From: Ochrobactrum sp. CGA5
GTDB lineage: Bacteria > Pseudomonadota > Alphaproteobacteria > Rhizobiales > Rhizobiaceae
Reading direction: 5' to 3'
Assembly (NCBI RefSeq): GCF_006345815.1
Contig: NZ_VCIG01000004.1
Span: forward strand, 124,001 to 188,000
DNA length: 64,000 nucleotides
Every line of letters begins with the position of its first letter. Position 1 is the stretch's first letter. The notes beneath the pieces were generated by a model, which was not told the origin of the DNA, did not search any database, and was given only the letters and a program-made list of their open reading frames with translations. The position numbers were made by a program, and so were the translations under genes. Shown piece by piece: positions 9,608 through 18,386 of this stretch.

Positions 9608-10067
9608 GTCTTACGTCCTGTTCGTCAGTTGTCGCGGGCTGGATGCACACGACGATGCTGTTTTTTGCGAAGCCGCCGCATAAACTGGAATGTGCTGATT
9701 TCTCAGGACAAAATCTGGCCCCGGTTGCCGCTTCTTCAACGATTTCAGGATGTTCCTCCAACTCCGCTCGCCTTTGCTTTTCTCCAGGCGAAGTTCAGTC
9801 AAACTGTCAAAGGCGGGGCAAAACGTCAAGCAGACAAATGTGTTCGCAGAGAATGATGCGGTGAATATACATATATGCTAAAACATCGGTGCGTGAATTT
9901 GGCAGGTGGAAATGTCTGCGATTCCAGCCCTCAGAACTGTTTACAACAGCGGTCGTTTCTCCTCGCAATGCAAAATTGAAAACCGTCCTTGACAAGCTAC
10001 GGACGCTCGCGCCATAAATTTTACATATGTAAGAATTTTGCTATGCATTCGTAAAGGAGGAGACGAA
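9608..10067. promoter_or_regulatory. Divergent intergenic control region of lacI-type gene and polyol operon
   Basis: 460 bases without a gene. On the plus strand TTGACA (9989-9994) and CATAAA (10013-10018, spacing 18) form a likely promoter. A perfect 12-bp palindrome TTACATATGTAA (10021-10032) lies at the expected transcription start, an ideal LacI-family operator position. A weaker related motif (ATATACATATAT) is at 9865-9876 and could be an auxiliary site. The ribosome site AAAGGAGGAGA precedes ATG 10068. Confidence 0.65.
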
Positions 10068-11387
10068 ATGCGGACCAAGTCTTATGTTGCAGGGCTTATT
10101 GCGTCTGCTGCAGGTGTTGCAGCTATGGCCGGGGCTGCGTGGGCCGAAGAGCTCACCATCGCGACGGTCAATAATGGTGATATGATCATCATGCAGAAAC
10201 TGTCGCCGGAGTGGGAAAAAGCCACCGGTAATAAAATCAACTGGGTCGTACTTGAAGAAAACGTATTGCGTCAGCGCGTTACGACCGATATTGCCACGAA
10301 GAGTGGCCAGTTTGATATCCTTACCATCGGCGGGTACGAGACGCCGATCTGGGGCAAGGCTGGCTGGCTTCTGTCGGTCGATGATCTTGGCGATGATTAC
10401 GGCTATGACGATCTCATCAAGCCAGTTCGTGCCGGTCTGACGGTCGATGGCAAGCTCTACGCCGTGCCATTCTATGCCGAAAGCTCGTTTACGCTTTATC
10501 GCAAGGACTTGTTCGATGCGGCGGGCCTCAAGATGCCTGATGCCCCGACCTACGCGGAAATCAAGGATTTCGCGACAAAGCTCACAGACAAATCGAAAGA
10601 GCAATATGGTCTCTGTCTGCGTGGAAAGCCAGGCTGGGGCGAAAACATGGCTTACCTCGGCACACTGGTCAATACTTTCGGGGGCAGATGGTTCGATGAA
10701 AACTGGAAGCCTCAGATCAATTCGGACGAGTGGAAGAAGGCGATCAACTTCTACGTCGATCTGATGAAGGAAGCTGGCCCTCCCGGAATTACGTCAAACG
10801 GCTTCAACGAAAATCAGGCCCTGTTCTCGACCGGTCATTGCGCCATGTGGATTGACGCCACGTCGGCGGCTGGACGTATCTATGATCCGAAGCAGAGCCA
10901 GGTTGCCGACAAGGTTGCCTTTACCAAAGCCCCGGTTGAGGTCACGCCGAACGGTTCGTCATGGGCGTGGTCCTGGAACCTGGCAATTCCGGCATCAAGC
11001 AAGAAGGCGGAAGCCGCGAAGTCGTTCCTGAAATGGGCGACCTCAAAAGAATATATTGAGCTGGTCGGTAAGTCCGAAGGTTGGGTCGCGGTTCCTCCGG
11101 GCACACGCCAGTCCACCTACTCCAATGAGGAATACAAGAAGGCCGCTCCCTTCGCCGATACGGTGCTGAAAGCGATCGAATCTGCAGATCCGACAAAACC
11201 AACCAAGGACCCGGTTCCTTATACCGGCATCCAGTTTGTGGCCATTCCAGAATTCCAGGCCATAGGTACGTTGGTTGGGCAGGCTATCTCATCGGCTGTC
11301 GCCGGCCAGCAGAGCGTCGATGCGGCGCTTGATGGGGCGCAGCGTCAGGTTGAGCAGATCATGACGCAAGCGGGTTATATCAAGTAA
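10068..11387 (+). CDS. smoE: Polyol ABC transporter substrate-binding protein (SmoE-like)
   Basis: Periplasmic binding protein of a carbohydrate ABC importer, 439 residues with a signal peptide ending AWA-EE (about residue 24). The frame extends 30 bases upstream, but ATG 10068 has a near-perfect AAAGGAGG site. The family resembles sorbitol/mannitol binding proteins, and the downstream SmoS and MtlK enzymes support a polyol substrate (sorbitol, mannitol or arabitol). First gene of the operon; a stem-loop directly after it separates it from the permease genes. Confidence 0.88.
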   Translation: MRTKSYVAGLIASAAGVAAMAGAAWAEELTIATVNNGDMIIMQKLSPEWEKATGNKINWVVLEENVLRQRVTTDIATKSGQFDILTIGGYETPIWGKAGWLLSVDDLGDDYGYDDLIKPVRAGLTVDGKLYAVPFYAESSFTLYRKDLFDAAGLKMPDAPTYAEIKDFATKLTDKSKEQYGLCLRGKPGWGENMAYLGTLVNTFGGRWFDENWKPQINSDEWKKAINFYVDLMKEAGPPGITSNGFNENQALFSTGHCAMWIDATSAAGRIYDPKQSQVADKVAFTKAPVEVTPNGSSWAWSWNLAIPASSKKAEAAKSFLKWATSKEYIELVGKSEGWVAVPPGTRQSTYSNEEYKKAAPFADTVLKAIESADPTKPTKDPVPYTGIQFVAIPEFQAIGTLVGQAISSAVAGQQSVDAALDGAQRQVEQIMTQAGYIK

Positions 11388-11398
11388 CCATGAATAAA

Positions 11399-11434
11399 GG
11401 CCTGCCACCTTCAGTAGGAGGAGGGTGGCAGGCC
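11399..11434 (+). terminator. Stem-loop after smoE, probably an mRNA stabiliser or attenuator
   Basis: A perfect 11-bp stem (GGCCTGCCACC 11399-11409 with GGTGGCAGGCC 11424-11434), 14-base loop, followed by CGATTTT. It lies between the binding protein and permease genes, where such structures commonly keep binding-protein mRNA abundant relative to downstream genes. Confidence 0.65.
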
Positions 11435-11493
11435 CGATTTTCGTAGAGGTTCGTCGCAGCGAACCCGAAACGGGAAGGGGAGGGTAGATCCGA

Positions 11494-12411
11494 ATGCCAG
11501 CAAATCATGCGTTGGCCGCAGGCACAAAATCACGCTTTGCAGCCAAGTCGCGTCGCAGTGTCCGCACCGGTCCGCTGCTCGCTCCAGCAGTCATTCTGCT
11601 TTTGCTCTGGATGATCATTCCACTGGCGATGACCTTGTGGTTCTCGTTTCAGTATTACAATCTTATCAACCCATTCATTACTGGCTTTGCCGGTTTCTCG
11701 AACTATTCCTTCCTTCTATCCGATCCCACCTTATGGTCGGCAATCGCCAAGACACTGATACTTGTTGTATCAGTTTTGGTGATATCGATAGTTTTGGGTG
11801 TGCTTTTCGCAGTTATCTTCGATCAGGATTTCTGGGGCAAGAACATCGCGCGGCTTCTTGTCATTGCGCCTTTCTTCGTTATGCCGACAGTTTCGGCGTT
11901 GATCTGGAAAAATCTGCTGATGCACCCGGTGAATGGGCTATTCGCTTTCATTTCACGCAGTTTTGGATTGCCGGTCGTTGACTGGTTTTCACAATTCCCT
12001 TTGGTTTCCGTCATCATGATCGTGTCCTGGCAATGGGTACCATTTGCGACACTGATCCTCATGACGGCAATGCAGTCTCTTGATCGGGAACAGATGGAGG
12101 CGGCGCGCCTCGACGGGGCCAAAGGCCCTGTAATGTTCTATTATATCGTGCTTCCGCATCTGCTTCGCCCGATCTCGGTCGTCATTATGATCGAGACGAT
12201 TTTTCTTCTGTCGGTTTTTGCCGAAATTCTTGTAACCACCTCGGGTGGGCCGGGTATTGCCACGACCACGCTGACCTATTTCATCTATCTGAAAGCGCTC
12301 CTGCAATGGGATATAGGTGGTGCTTCCGCAGCTGGCGTTATCGCCATCATCCTTGCCAACATCGTTGCCGCATTCCTGATCCGGACTGTTGCACGAAATC
12401 TGGATAATTAG
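11494..12411 (+). CDS. smoF: Polyol ABC transporter permease (SmoF-like)
   Basis: Inner-membrane permease of the MalF/UgpA type, 305 residues with six hydrophobic segments and the cytoplasmic loop for ATPase contact (MEAARLDGAKGPVMFYYIVLP, EAA motif). The ATG at 11494 follows a GGGGAGGG site. The second permease starts 13 bases after its stop. Confidence 0.9.
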   Translation: MPANHALAAGTKSRFAAKSRRSVRTGPLLAPAVILLLLWMIIPLAMTLWFSFQYYNLINPFITGFAGFSNYSFLLSDPTLWSAIAKTLILVVSVLVISIVLGVLFAVIFDQDFWGKNIARLLVIAPFFVMPTVSALIWKNLLMHPVNGLFAFISRSFGLPVVDWFSQFPLVSVIMIVSWQWVPFATLILMTAMQSLDREQMEAARLDGAKGPVMFYYIVLPHLLRPISVVIMIETIFLLSVFAEILVTTSGGPGIATTTLTYFIYLKALLQWDIGGASAAGVIAIILANIVAAFLIRTVARNLDN

Positions 12412-12424
12412 GAGGGCCAGACCG

Positions 12425-13252
12425 ATGGCTGCAAAATGCAAGTTCAACAAGGCTGCCGTCTCGGCCGGGATCGTTGGATGGGTGGTGGCACTACTGATGT
12501 TCTTTCCGATCCTGTGGATGTTGCTTGCTGCATTCAAGACGGAAATCGATGCGGTGGCTCCGCCAAAACTGTTCTTCGAGCCGACGCTGGAGAACTTTGT
12601 CGCGGTCAATCAGCGTGCTGATTATTTCCGCTATGCCATGAACAGTATCATTGAAAGTCTGGGGGCGACCATTCTTTCGCTCATTATCGCTGTGCCTGCG
12701 GCTTATGCAGCGGCCTTCTTTCCCGGTAAACGCACCAAAGACCTTCTTCTATGGATGCTGTCCACCAAGATGCTACCCGCAGTCGGCGTTCTGGTGCCGA
12801 TTTATCTGCTGGCACGTGATACTGGGCTTCTTGATACGCGCACGGGCCTCATCATCATCTTCACGCTGTCCAATCTGCCGATTGTGGTCTGGATGCTCTA
12901 TTCCTTCTTTAAGGAAGTGCCCGGAGAAATCCTCGAAGCAAGCCGTATGGACGGTGCGAAAGTCGGTCAGCAGATACGCTATCTGCTTTTGCCGCTGAGC
13001 CTTCCAGGTATCGCGTCCACCGCGCTTCTTTCGATCATTCTGTGTTGGAACGAAGCTTTTTGGAGTCTCAATCTGACGGCTTCGCAAGCAGGCCCGCTTA
13101 CCGCCTTTATAGCGTCCTTCTCGTCACCGGAAGGGCTGTTTTGGGCAAAGCTCTCCGCGGCTTCTACGCTGGCCATCGCTCCAATTCTTGTCTTTGGATG
13201 GGTCACGCAGCGCCAGCTTGTGCGCGGTCTCACCTTCGGCGCAGTGAAATAA
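12425..13252 (+). CDS. smoG: Polyol ABC transporter permease (SmoG-like)
   Basis: Second permease (MalG/UgpE type), 275 residues with about six membrane segments and the EAA-loop [24 protein letters not shown] 12425 follows AGGAGGGCC; the longer frame from 12389 overlaps smoF and is less likely. Pairs with SmoF to form the channel. Confidence 0.9.
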   Translation: MAAKCKFNKAAVSAGIVGWVVALLMFFPILWMLLAAFKTEIDAVAPPKLFFEPTLENFVAVNQRADYFRYAMNSIIESLGATILSLIIAVPAAYAAAFFPGKRTKDLLLWMLSTKMLPAVGVLVPIYLLARDTGLLDTRTGLIIIFTLSNLPIVVWMLYSFFKEVPGEILEASRMDGAKVGQQIRYLLLPLSLPGIASTALLSIILCWNEAFWSLNLTASQAGPLTAFIASFSSPEGLFWAKLSAASTLAIAPILVFGWVTQRQLVRGLTFGAVK

Positions 13253-13262
13253 AGGGAACGAA

Positions 13263-14390
13263 ATGGCTACATTATCACTGAAAAGCGCCACCAAGTCCTT
13301 CGGTAATATTGATGTCATCAAAGGCGTTGATCTAGACATTGCAGACCGCGAGTTTGTAGTTTTCGTTGGGCCATCCGGTTCGGGCAAGTCAACGCTTCTG
13401 CGCATGATTGCAGGGCTAGAGGAAATTACCAGCGGTGATCTCACGATCGACGGTGAACGTATCAACGACACGCCGCCTGATGAGCGTGGCCTTGCCATGG
13501 TTTTCCAAACCTATGCGCTCTATCCGCATATGAATGTGCGCGACAACATGGGTTTCGCGCTGAAACTCGCTGGCGTTGCAAAAACGGAGCGTGATCGCAA
13601 GGTGGAAGAGGTTGCCAAAACGCTGCAGCTTGACCAGTTGCTTGGCCGGAAGCCTAAACAGCTTTCCGGCGGTCAGCGTCAGCGCGTTGCCATTGGACGC
13701 GCAATGGTACGCGAACCGAAGATTTTCCTGTTCGATGAGCCGCTTTCCAATCTCGATGCTGCTCTACGCGTGCAGATGCGTATCGAATTGGCTCGTCTGC
13801 ACGACCGGCTCAATGCGACAATGATTTACGTCACGCATGATCAGGTGGAAGCGATGACGCTTGCACACAAGATCGTGGTTCTCCGCGACGGGAAGGTGGA
13901 GCAGGTGGGATCGCCGCTGGAGCTTTATCACCATCCGGTAAACCGTTTTGTGGCTGGGTTTATTGGATCACCGACCATGAATTTTATCGAGGTCAAAGCC
14001 GGTGCCATTGAGGCCGATGGGGTGACGGTGCAGCTTGCAAATGGCCGTTCCGTCAAAGCGCTTGTCAAAAGCGAGAGCGTAACTGCTGGGGCGCCGCTGG
14101 TTCTGGGCATTCGTCCGGAACATCTTCATCCTGCAGCCGATGGTATCCTCGATGGCGAGATCATGGTCGTCGAGCGCTTGGGCGGTGAGACCTATCTCTA
14201 TGTGCAAAATGAAAGTGCAACCGGACTGATTGTGGCGGAGGCGGGCGGCGGAAGCGCTGCGCGTGCACACGAAGCAGCTAAGCTGGGTTTTGATCCGACT
14301 GACGCGCATTTGTTTACACCCGACGGCAAGGCTTTGGAGCGCTTTGAACGGCATCCATTATTGCTGACGGAAAAGAAAACGCACCTGTGA
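13263..14390 (+). CDS. smoK: Polyol ABC transporter ATP-binding protein (SmoK/UgpC-like)
   Basis: ATPase that drives the importer, 375 residues. Walker [10 protein letters not shown] at 36-44, Q-loop FQTYALYP, signature LSGGQRQR, Walker [13 protein letters not shown], and the C-terminal TOBE domain typical of MalK/UgpC proteins. It starts 10 bases after smoG. Confidence 0.92.
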   Translation: MATLSLKSATKSFGNIDVIKGVDLDIADREFVVFVGPSGSGKSTLLRMIAGLEEITSGDLTIDGERINDTPPDERGLAMVFQTYALYPHMNVRDNMGFALKLAGVAKTERDRKVEEVAKTLQLDQLLGRKPKQLSGGQRQRVAIGRAMVREPKIFLFDEPLSNLDAALRVQMRIELARLHDRLNATMIYVTHDQVEAMTLAHKIVVLRDGKVEQVGSPLELYHHPVNRFVAGFIGSPTMNFIEVKAGAIEADGVTVQLANGRSVKALVKSESVTAGAPLVLGIRPEHLHPAADGILDGEIMVVERLGGETYLYVQNESATGLIVAEAGGGSAARAHEAAKLGFDPTDAHLFTPDGKALERFERHPLLLTEKKTHL

Positions 14391-14420
14391 CTGTTGGCTG
14401 CAAAATCCCGGAGTATCCCC

Positions 14421-15191
14421 ATGAGACTGAAAGACAAGGTGGCCCTCATCACTGGTGCTGCGCGCGGTATCGGACTTGGCTTTGCTGAGGCATATGCGCG
14501 CGAGGGTGCGAAGGTTATTATTGCCGATATTAATATTGAGCGGGCAGAAGTGGCCGCACGCGGCATAGGCCTATCGGTTAAGGCGGTAAAACTTGATGTG
14601 ACTGACATTGGTCAGATTGACAGGGTCGTTGCGGAGATTGATACGGAATATGGAGGCATCGATATTCTTGTCAATAATGCCGCGATTTTCGATATGGCTC
14701 CTATAAACGAACTGACCGAGGATAGTTATGAGCGTGTGCTTGGCATCAATCTAAAGGGGCCGCTTTTCATGATGAAGGCGGTGTCGAATGTGATGATCAA
14801 GCGCGGGCGCGGCGGCAAGATCATCAATATGGCGAGCCAGGCGGGGCGTCGCGGCGAGGCGTTGGTGACGCTCTATTGCGCATCTAAGGCTGCTATCATT
14901 TCCGCCAGCCAGTCGGCAGCTCTCGCGCTTATCAAGCATGGTATCAATGTCAACGCAATTGCACCGGGCGTGGTCGACGGTGAACATTGGGACGTGGTGG
15001 ATGCGAATTTCGCAAAATGGGAAGGCTTGAAGCCCGGCGAGAAAAAAGCTGCCGTGGCGAAGTCCGTGCCGATAGGTCGCTTCGCTAGGCCGGAGGATAT
15101 TACCGGCATGGCCGTTTTCCTTGCCACATCTGATAGCGACTATATTCTTGCCCAGACCTTTGGCGTCGATGGCGGCAACTGGATGGCGTAA
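14421..15191 (+). CDS. smoS: Sorbitol/polyol dehydrogenase, short-chain family (SmoS-like)
   Basis: NAD-dependent short-chain dehydrogenase, 256 residues, the length I recall for Rhodobacter SmoS. N-terminal TGAARGIGLGF cofactor motif, NNAA motif, catalytic YCASK. It would oxidise D-sorbitol (or galactitol) to the ketose. A TTG at 14394 lengthens the frame, but ATG 14421 with a GGAG site eight bases upstream is preferred. Confidence 0.85.
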   Translation: MRLKDKVALITGAARGIGLGFAEAYAREGAKVIIADINIERAEVAARGIGLSVKAVKLDVTDIGQIDRVVAEIDTEYGGIDILVNNAAIFDMAPINELTEDSYERVLGINLKGPLFMMKAVSNVMIKRGRGGKIINMASQAGRRGEALVTLYCASKAAIISASQSAALALIKHGINVNAIAPGVVDGEHWDVVDANFAKWEGLKPGEKKAAVAKSVPIGRFARPEDITGMAVFLATSDSDYILAQTFGVDGGNWMA

Positions 15192-15197
15192 AGTGCA

Positions 15198-16223
15198 ATG
15201 AAAGCGATCTGTTTTACGGGCCATGGCAAAGCAGGTCTGGCCGATCTGCCAGAACCGGCATTGCAGCCGGGGCATGCCCTTATCGAGGTTGGGGCAGCAG
15301 GTCTCTGCCACACTGACATTGATGTGCTGCATGGTCGCTATGGTTCCAGCGCATTCCCGCTGGTGCCGGGGCATGAATATGCGGGTACCGTGGTTGCGAT
15401 TGCCGAAGATGTGACGACTGTAAAGCCGGGCGACCGTGTTGCTGTCGATCCGAACATCCCATGCGGAAACTGCCGCGCATGCCTCAAGGGATTGACCAAT
15501 CTCTGTTCCGATCTGAAAGCCTATGGCGTCACGCATAATGGCGGCTTTGCAGGCATGAGCCTAGTCAATGCCAGTCATCTCTACTCGATCGGCGATCTCC
15601 GCTTTGACGTAGCAGCGCTTGCGGAACCGCTCGCCTGCGTACTGAACGGGCTTGGCGCGGCGCAGTTGAAAGCCGGCCCGCGCGGCGTTGAAGATGCGCT
15701 GGTGTTCGGGGCAGGACCCATCGGCCTGTTGCTGGCTTTGTCGCTGAAAGCGCAGGGCGTGCCGCAGGTGGCAGTCGCCGATATCAACGAGTACCGGCTG
15801 GCCTTTGTTGAAAGCCTTGGGCTTGAGCCGGTCGCGCCCGGCTCGCAAGCGTTGGACAAGCGCCAGCGCAGCTTCGATTTTGTCGCTGACGCCACCGGCA
15901 TGGCGGGGGTGGTGGAAAGCATGGTCGGTTTCACCGCCGATGGCGGAACCGTTCTGGTCTTCGGCGTTTGCGCGCCCGACGCCCGGATTGCGGTTGCGCC
16001 GTTCGAGATTTTCCGCCGCCAGATCAGGATCGCCGGTTCGCATTCTTTGAACCATAACATTCCGCAGGCATTGGACATATTGAAACAGGACTTTTCCGGC
16101 GCAAATGGAGGCTCGATGGCACGCCTCGTTTCGCACCGGTTGCCGCTCAGTGAAATTCTCCCGTTCTTCACCAAGCACAGTGGCGATCCAGCCACGATGA
16201 AGGTCCAGTTCGTACCCGATTGA
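15198..16223 (+). CDS. Zinc-dependent polyol/alcohol dehydrogenase
   Basis: Medium-chain zinc dehydrogenase, 341 residues. Catalytic zinc ligands C37 and H59-E60, structural-zinc cysteines C89, C92, C95, C103, and an NAD-binding GAGPIGL motif. Related to sorbitol, xylitol or arabitol dehydrogenases; exact substrate not deducible. It sits seven bases after smoS and 16 before mtlK, so it is an extra enzyme in an otherwise standard smoEFGKS-mtlK operon. Local G+C is higher than in the transporter genes (38 of 60 bases at 15901-15960 against 32 of 60 at 13801-13860). Confidence 0.82.
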   Translation: MKAICFTGHGKAGLADLPEPALQPGHALIEVGAAGLCHTDIDVLHGRYGSSAFPLVPGHEYAGTVVAIAEDVTTVKPGDRVAVDPNIPCGNCRACLKGLTNLCSDLKAYGVTHNGGFAGMSLVNASHLYSIGDLRFDVAALAEPLACVLNGLGAAQLKAGPRGVEDALVFGAGPIGLLLALSLKAQGVPQVAVADINEYRLAFVESLGLEPVAPGSQALDKRQRSFDFVADATGMAGVVESMVGFTADGGTVLVFGVCAPDARIAVAPFEIFRRQIRIAGSHSLNHNIPQALDILKQDFSGANGGSMARLVSHRLPLSEILPFFTKHSGDPATMKVQFVPD

Positions 16224-16239
16224 ATTGAAGGAAATCGTC

Positions 16240-17724
16240 ATGACCAAGCTATCGCGCGCAACGCTTCAAAGCTTCGATAAGGTGCACAAGCCCGGCTACG
16301 ACCCAGCCACGCTGAAGCCGGGTATCGTGCATTTCGGCGTCGGCAATTTTCACCGCGCGCATCAGGCCGTCTATCTGGACGATCTGTTTGCGACCGGCGA
16401 GGGGCATGACTGGGCGCTGGTGGGAGCAGGCGTGCGTGGCAGCGACGACGCCATGCGCGATACGCTCAAGGCGCAGGACTGGCTGACGACGGTTGTGGAG
16501 CAGGAAGCCGACCATGCGGGTGCGCGCATCACCGCATCAATGGTCGATTATGTAACTATTTCGAGTGAGGAAGAGCGCAGGGCCCTGATGGTTTATCTGA
16601 CGTCAGCCGATACGCGCATCGTTTCGATGACCATCACCGAAGGCGGCTATTACATCGACCCGGCAAGCCAGAGCTTCGATCCAGCCCATCCCGATATTGT
16701 GGCGGACGCCGCGCACCCAGACCACCCGAAAACCGTGTTCGGCCTGATCGTTCAGGCGCTGAAACTGCGCAAGGCGGCGGGCGTCCAGCCTTTCACGGTC
16801 TTGTCGTGTGATAATATTCCGGGCAACGGGCATGTAACCGAAGACGCCGTGACGGGGCTTGCCAGGCTGAGCGATCCGGTTTTCGCCGACTGGATTTCCT
16901 CCAATGTCGCTTTCCCCAATTCCATGGTGGACCGTATCACGCCCGCGACCGGCGTGCGCGAACGCGAGATTGCTGCGAAGGAATTCGGCGTCGATGACGG
17001 CTGGCCGGTGTTCTGCGAATTTTTCAAGCAATGGGTGATGGAGGATAATTTCCCGACCGGACGCCCGGCGCTGGAAAAAGTCGGCGTTACCTTCACCGAT
17101 CAGGTCGCCGCTTATGAGTTGATGAAAATCCGCATCCTGAATGGCGGTCACGCGGCCATCGCCTATCCGGGCGGCTTGCTCGACATTCATTTCGTGCACG
17201 AGGCCATGGAGCATCCGCTGATCCGGCGCTATCTGGAAAAGCTCACCAGGGATGAGATCATTCCGGAAGTGCCGCCCGTGCCGGATACAGATCTGGAAAC
17301 CTATCGTATCCTCATCGACGAACGTTTTGCCAATCCAAGCATCGGCGATACGATCCGCCGCCTGTGCCTCGATGGCTCCAATCGTCAGCCAAAATTCATT
17401 CTGCCAACTGCTTCCGATCGGGTGGCAGAAGGCAAGTCGGTGACAGGGCTGGCGCTCGTTTCCGCGTTCTGGTGCCGCTATTGCTACGGTACAACCGATA
17501 GCGGTTCGATTATTGAACCGAACGATCCGTCATGGGATCGCCTGATCAAGCAGGCGGCTCTTGCAAAAAACGATCCCGCGGCGTGGCTTGCGATGGATGA
17601 TATATTCGGCTCGCTCGCTTCAAATCCAGCTTATGTGGCGGCTTTTTCGTCCGCACTGCTGCGCATTTGGCAGGATGGTACTGTCAAAACGCTCGAGCGT
17701 TATCTGGCAGGTGAGCCACTATAA
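16240..17724 (+). CDS. mtlK: Mannitol 2-dehydrogenase
   Basis: Long-chain polyol dehydrogenase, 494 residues, oxidising D-mannitol (possibly also arabitol or sorbitol) to fructose with NAD. N-terminal GVGNFHRAHQAVY nucleotide-binding region and the conserved K-N-G-H type segment MKIRILNGGHAAIAYPG. ATG 16240 has an AAGGA site; the TTG at 16225 is not needed. Last gene of the polyol operon, ending six bases from the convergent putR stop. G+C appears raised (39 of 60 at 16681-16740). Confidence 0.9.
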   Translation: MTKLSRATLQSFDKVHKPGYDPATLKPGIVHFGVGNFHRAHQAVYLDDLFATGEGHDWALVGAGVRGSDDAMRDTLKAQDWLTTVVEQEADHAGARITASMVDYVTISSEEERRALMVYLTSADTRIVSMTITEGGYYIDPASQSFDPAHPDIVADAAHPDHPKTVFGLIVQALKLRKAAGVQPFTVLSCDNIPGNGHVTEDAVTGLARLSDPVFADWISSNVAFPNSMVDRITPATGVREREIAAKEFGVDDGWPVFCEFFKQWVMEDNFPTGRPALEKVGVTFTDQVAAYELMKIRILNGGHAAIAYPGGLLDIHFVHEAMEHPLIRRYLEKLTRDEIIPEVPPVPDTDLETYRILIDERFANPSIGDTIRRLCLDGSNRQPKFILPTASDRVAEGKSVTGLALVSAFWCRYCYGTTDSGSIIEPNDPSWDRLIKQAALAKNDPAAWLAMDDIFGSLASNPAYVAAFSSALLRIWQDGTVKTLERYLAGEPL

Positions 17725-17730
17725 CTGAAA

Positions 17731-18225
17731 CTACAAGGCGCCTGGATAAACCCTGACAGGGCGGTTGTCCTTTACAGACTCCATCACAACAAAAGTGGAT
17801 GTGCTTGCTACATTGGGCAGGCTCGAAATTTTTTCGCCCAGCACCTCGCGGTAACGCCGGATGTTGGGTGTTCGCACTTTCAGAAGGTAGTCGAAAGAGC
17901 TGGCGATCATGTGGCACTCTTCGACTTCTCGTATCTTGCGAACGGCTGTATTGAACGCTTCAAGTGCGGCTTCACGTGTGTCGGATAGCTTGACCGTCGT
18001 GAAGGCGATATGATCGAGGCCGAGCTTTTCAGGATCAATAGCGGCGCGAAAGCCGACAATGTAGCCTTCGTCGACTAGCCTTTTCAGCCTCGCCTGGCAT
18101 GGCGTCTTGGAAAGGCCGACTTTTCTGGAGAGTTCCGTGACGGGAATGCGTCCATCTTCGCTCAGTACCTCCAGAATGCGCCTATCGAACTGATCCAGAT
18201 CGTCTACAGAATCTATCTTTCGCAT
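17731..18225 (-). CDS. putR: Lrp/AsnC-family regulator of proline catabolism
   Basis: 164 residues: N-terminal winged helix (DQFDRRILEVLSEDGRIPVTELSRKVGLS) and C-terminal RAM ligand domain, the Lrp layout. Divergent from putA; in alphaproteobacteria PutR is the proline-responsive activator of putA, and the PutA here lacks its own DNA-binding domain, so a separate regulator is expected. A candidate binding site is in the shared intergenic region. Confidence 0.88.
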   Translation of the reverse strand: MRKIDSVDDLDQFDRRILEVLSEDGRIPVTELSRKVGLSKTPCQARLKRLVDEGYIVGFRAAIDPEKLGLDHIAFTTVKLSDTREAALEAFNTAVRKIREVEECHMIASSFDYLLKVRTPNIRRYREVLGEKISSLPNVASTSTFVVMESVKDNRPVRVYPGAL

Positions 18226-18265
18226 TCATCTAGCCTTCTAAAGCATTAATAATAAGATCGATATT

Positions 18266-18309
18266 CCTTCATATGGAACAAATGAAGGCAGAATGCAATT
18301 TGTACAAAT
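18266..18309. promoter_or_regulatory. Candidate PutR operators between putR and putA
   Basis: Two inverted repeats: CCTTCAT-N9-ATGAAGG (18266-18288) and the perfect palindrome ATTTGTACAAAT (18298-18309). They lie 80-120 bases before putA, suitable for an Lrp-type activator. Assignment to PutR is inferred from position. Confidence 0.45.
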
Positions 18310-18386
18310 GATAGTGTGCGCCGATATAAAGCAGAGCTAAACTGAGCAAAGACGCTCGGGGCCGTTTCAATCGCGAGCATTGCACC

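Noticed and set aside
14751..16247. Minus-strand frames of 261 and 228 codons over smoS and the zinc dehydrogenase
   Set aside because: Shadows of high-GC coding sequence; motifs are on the plus strand.
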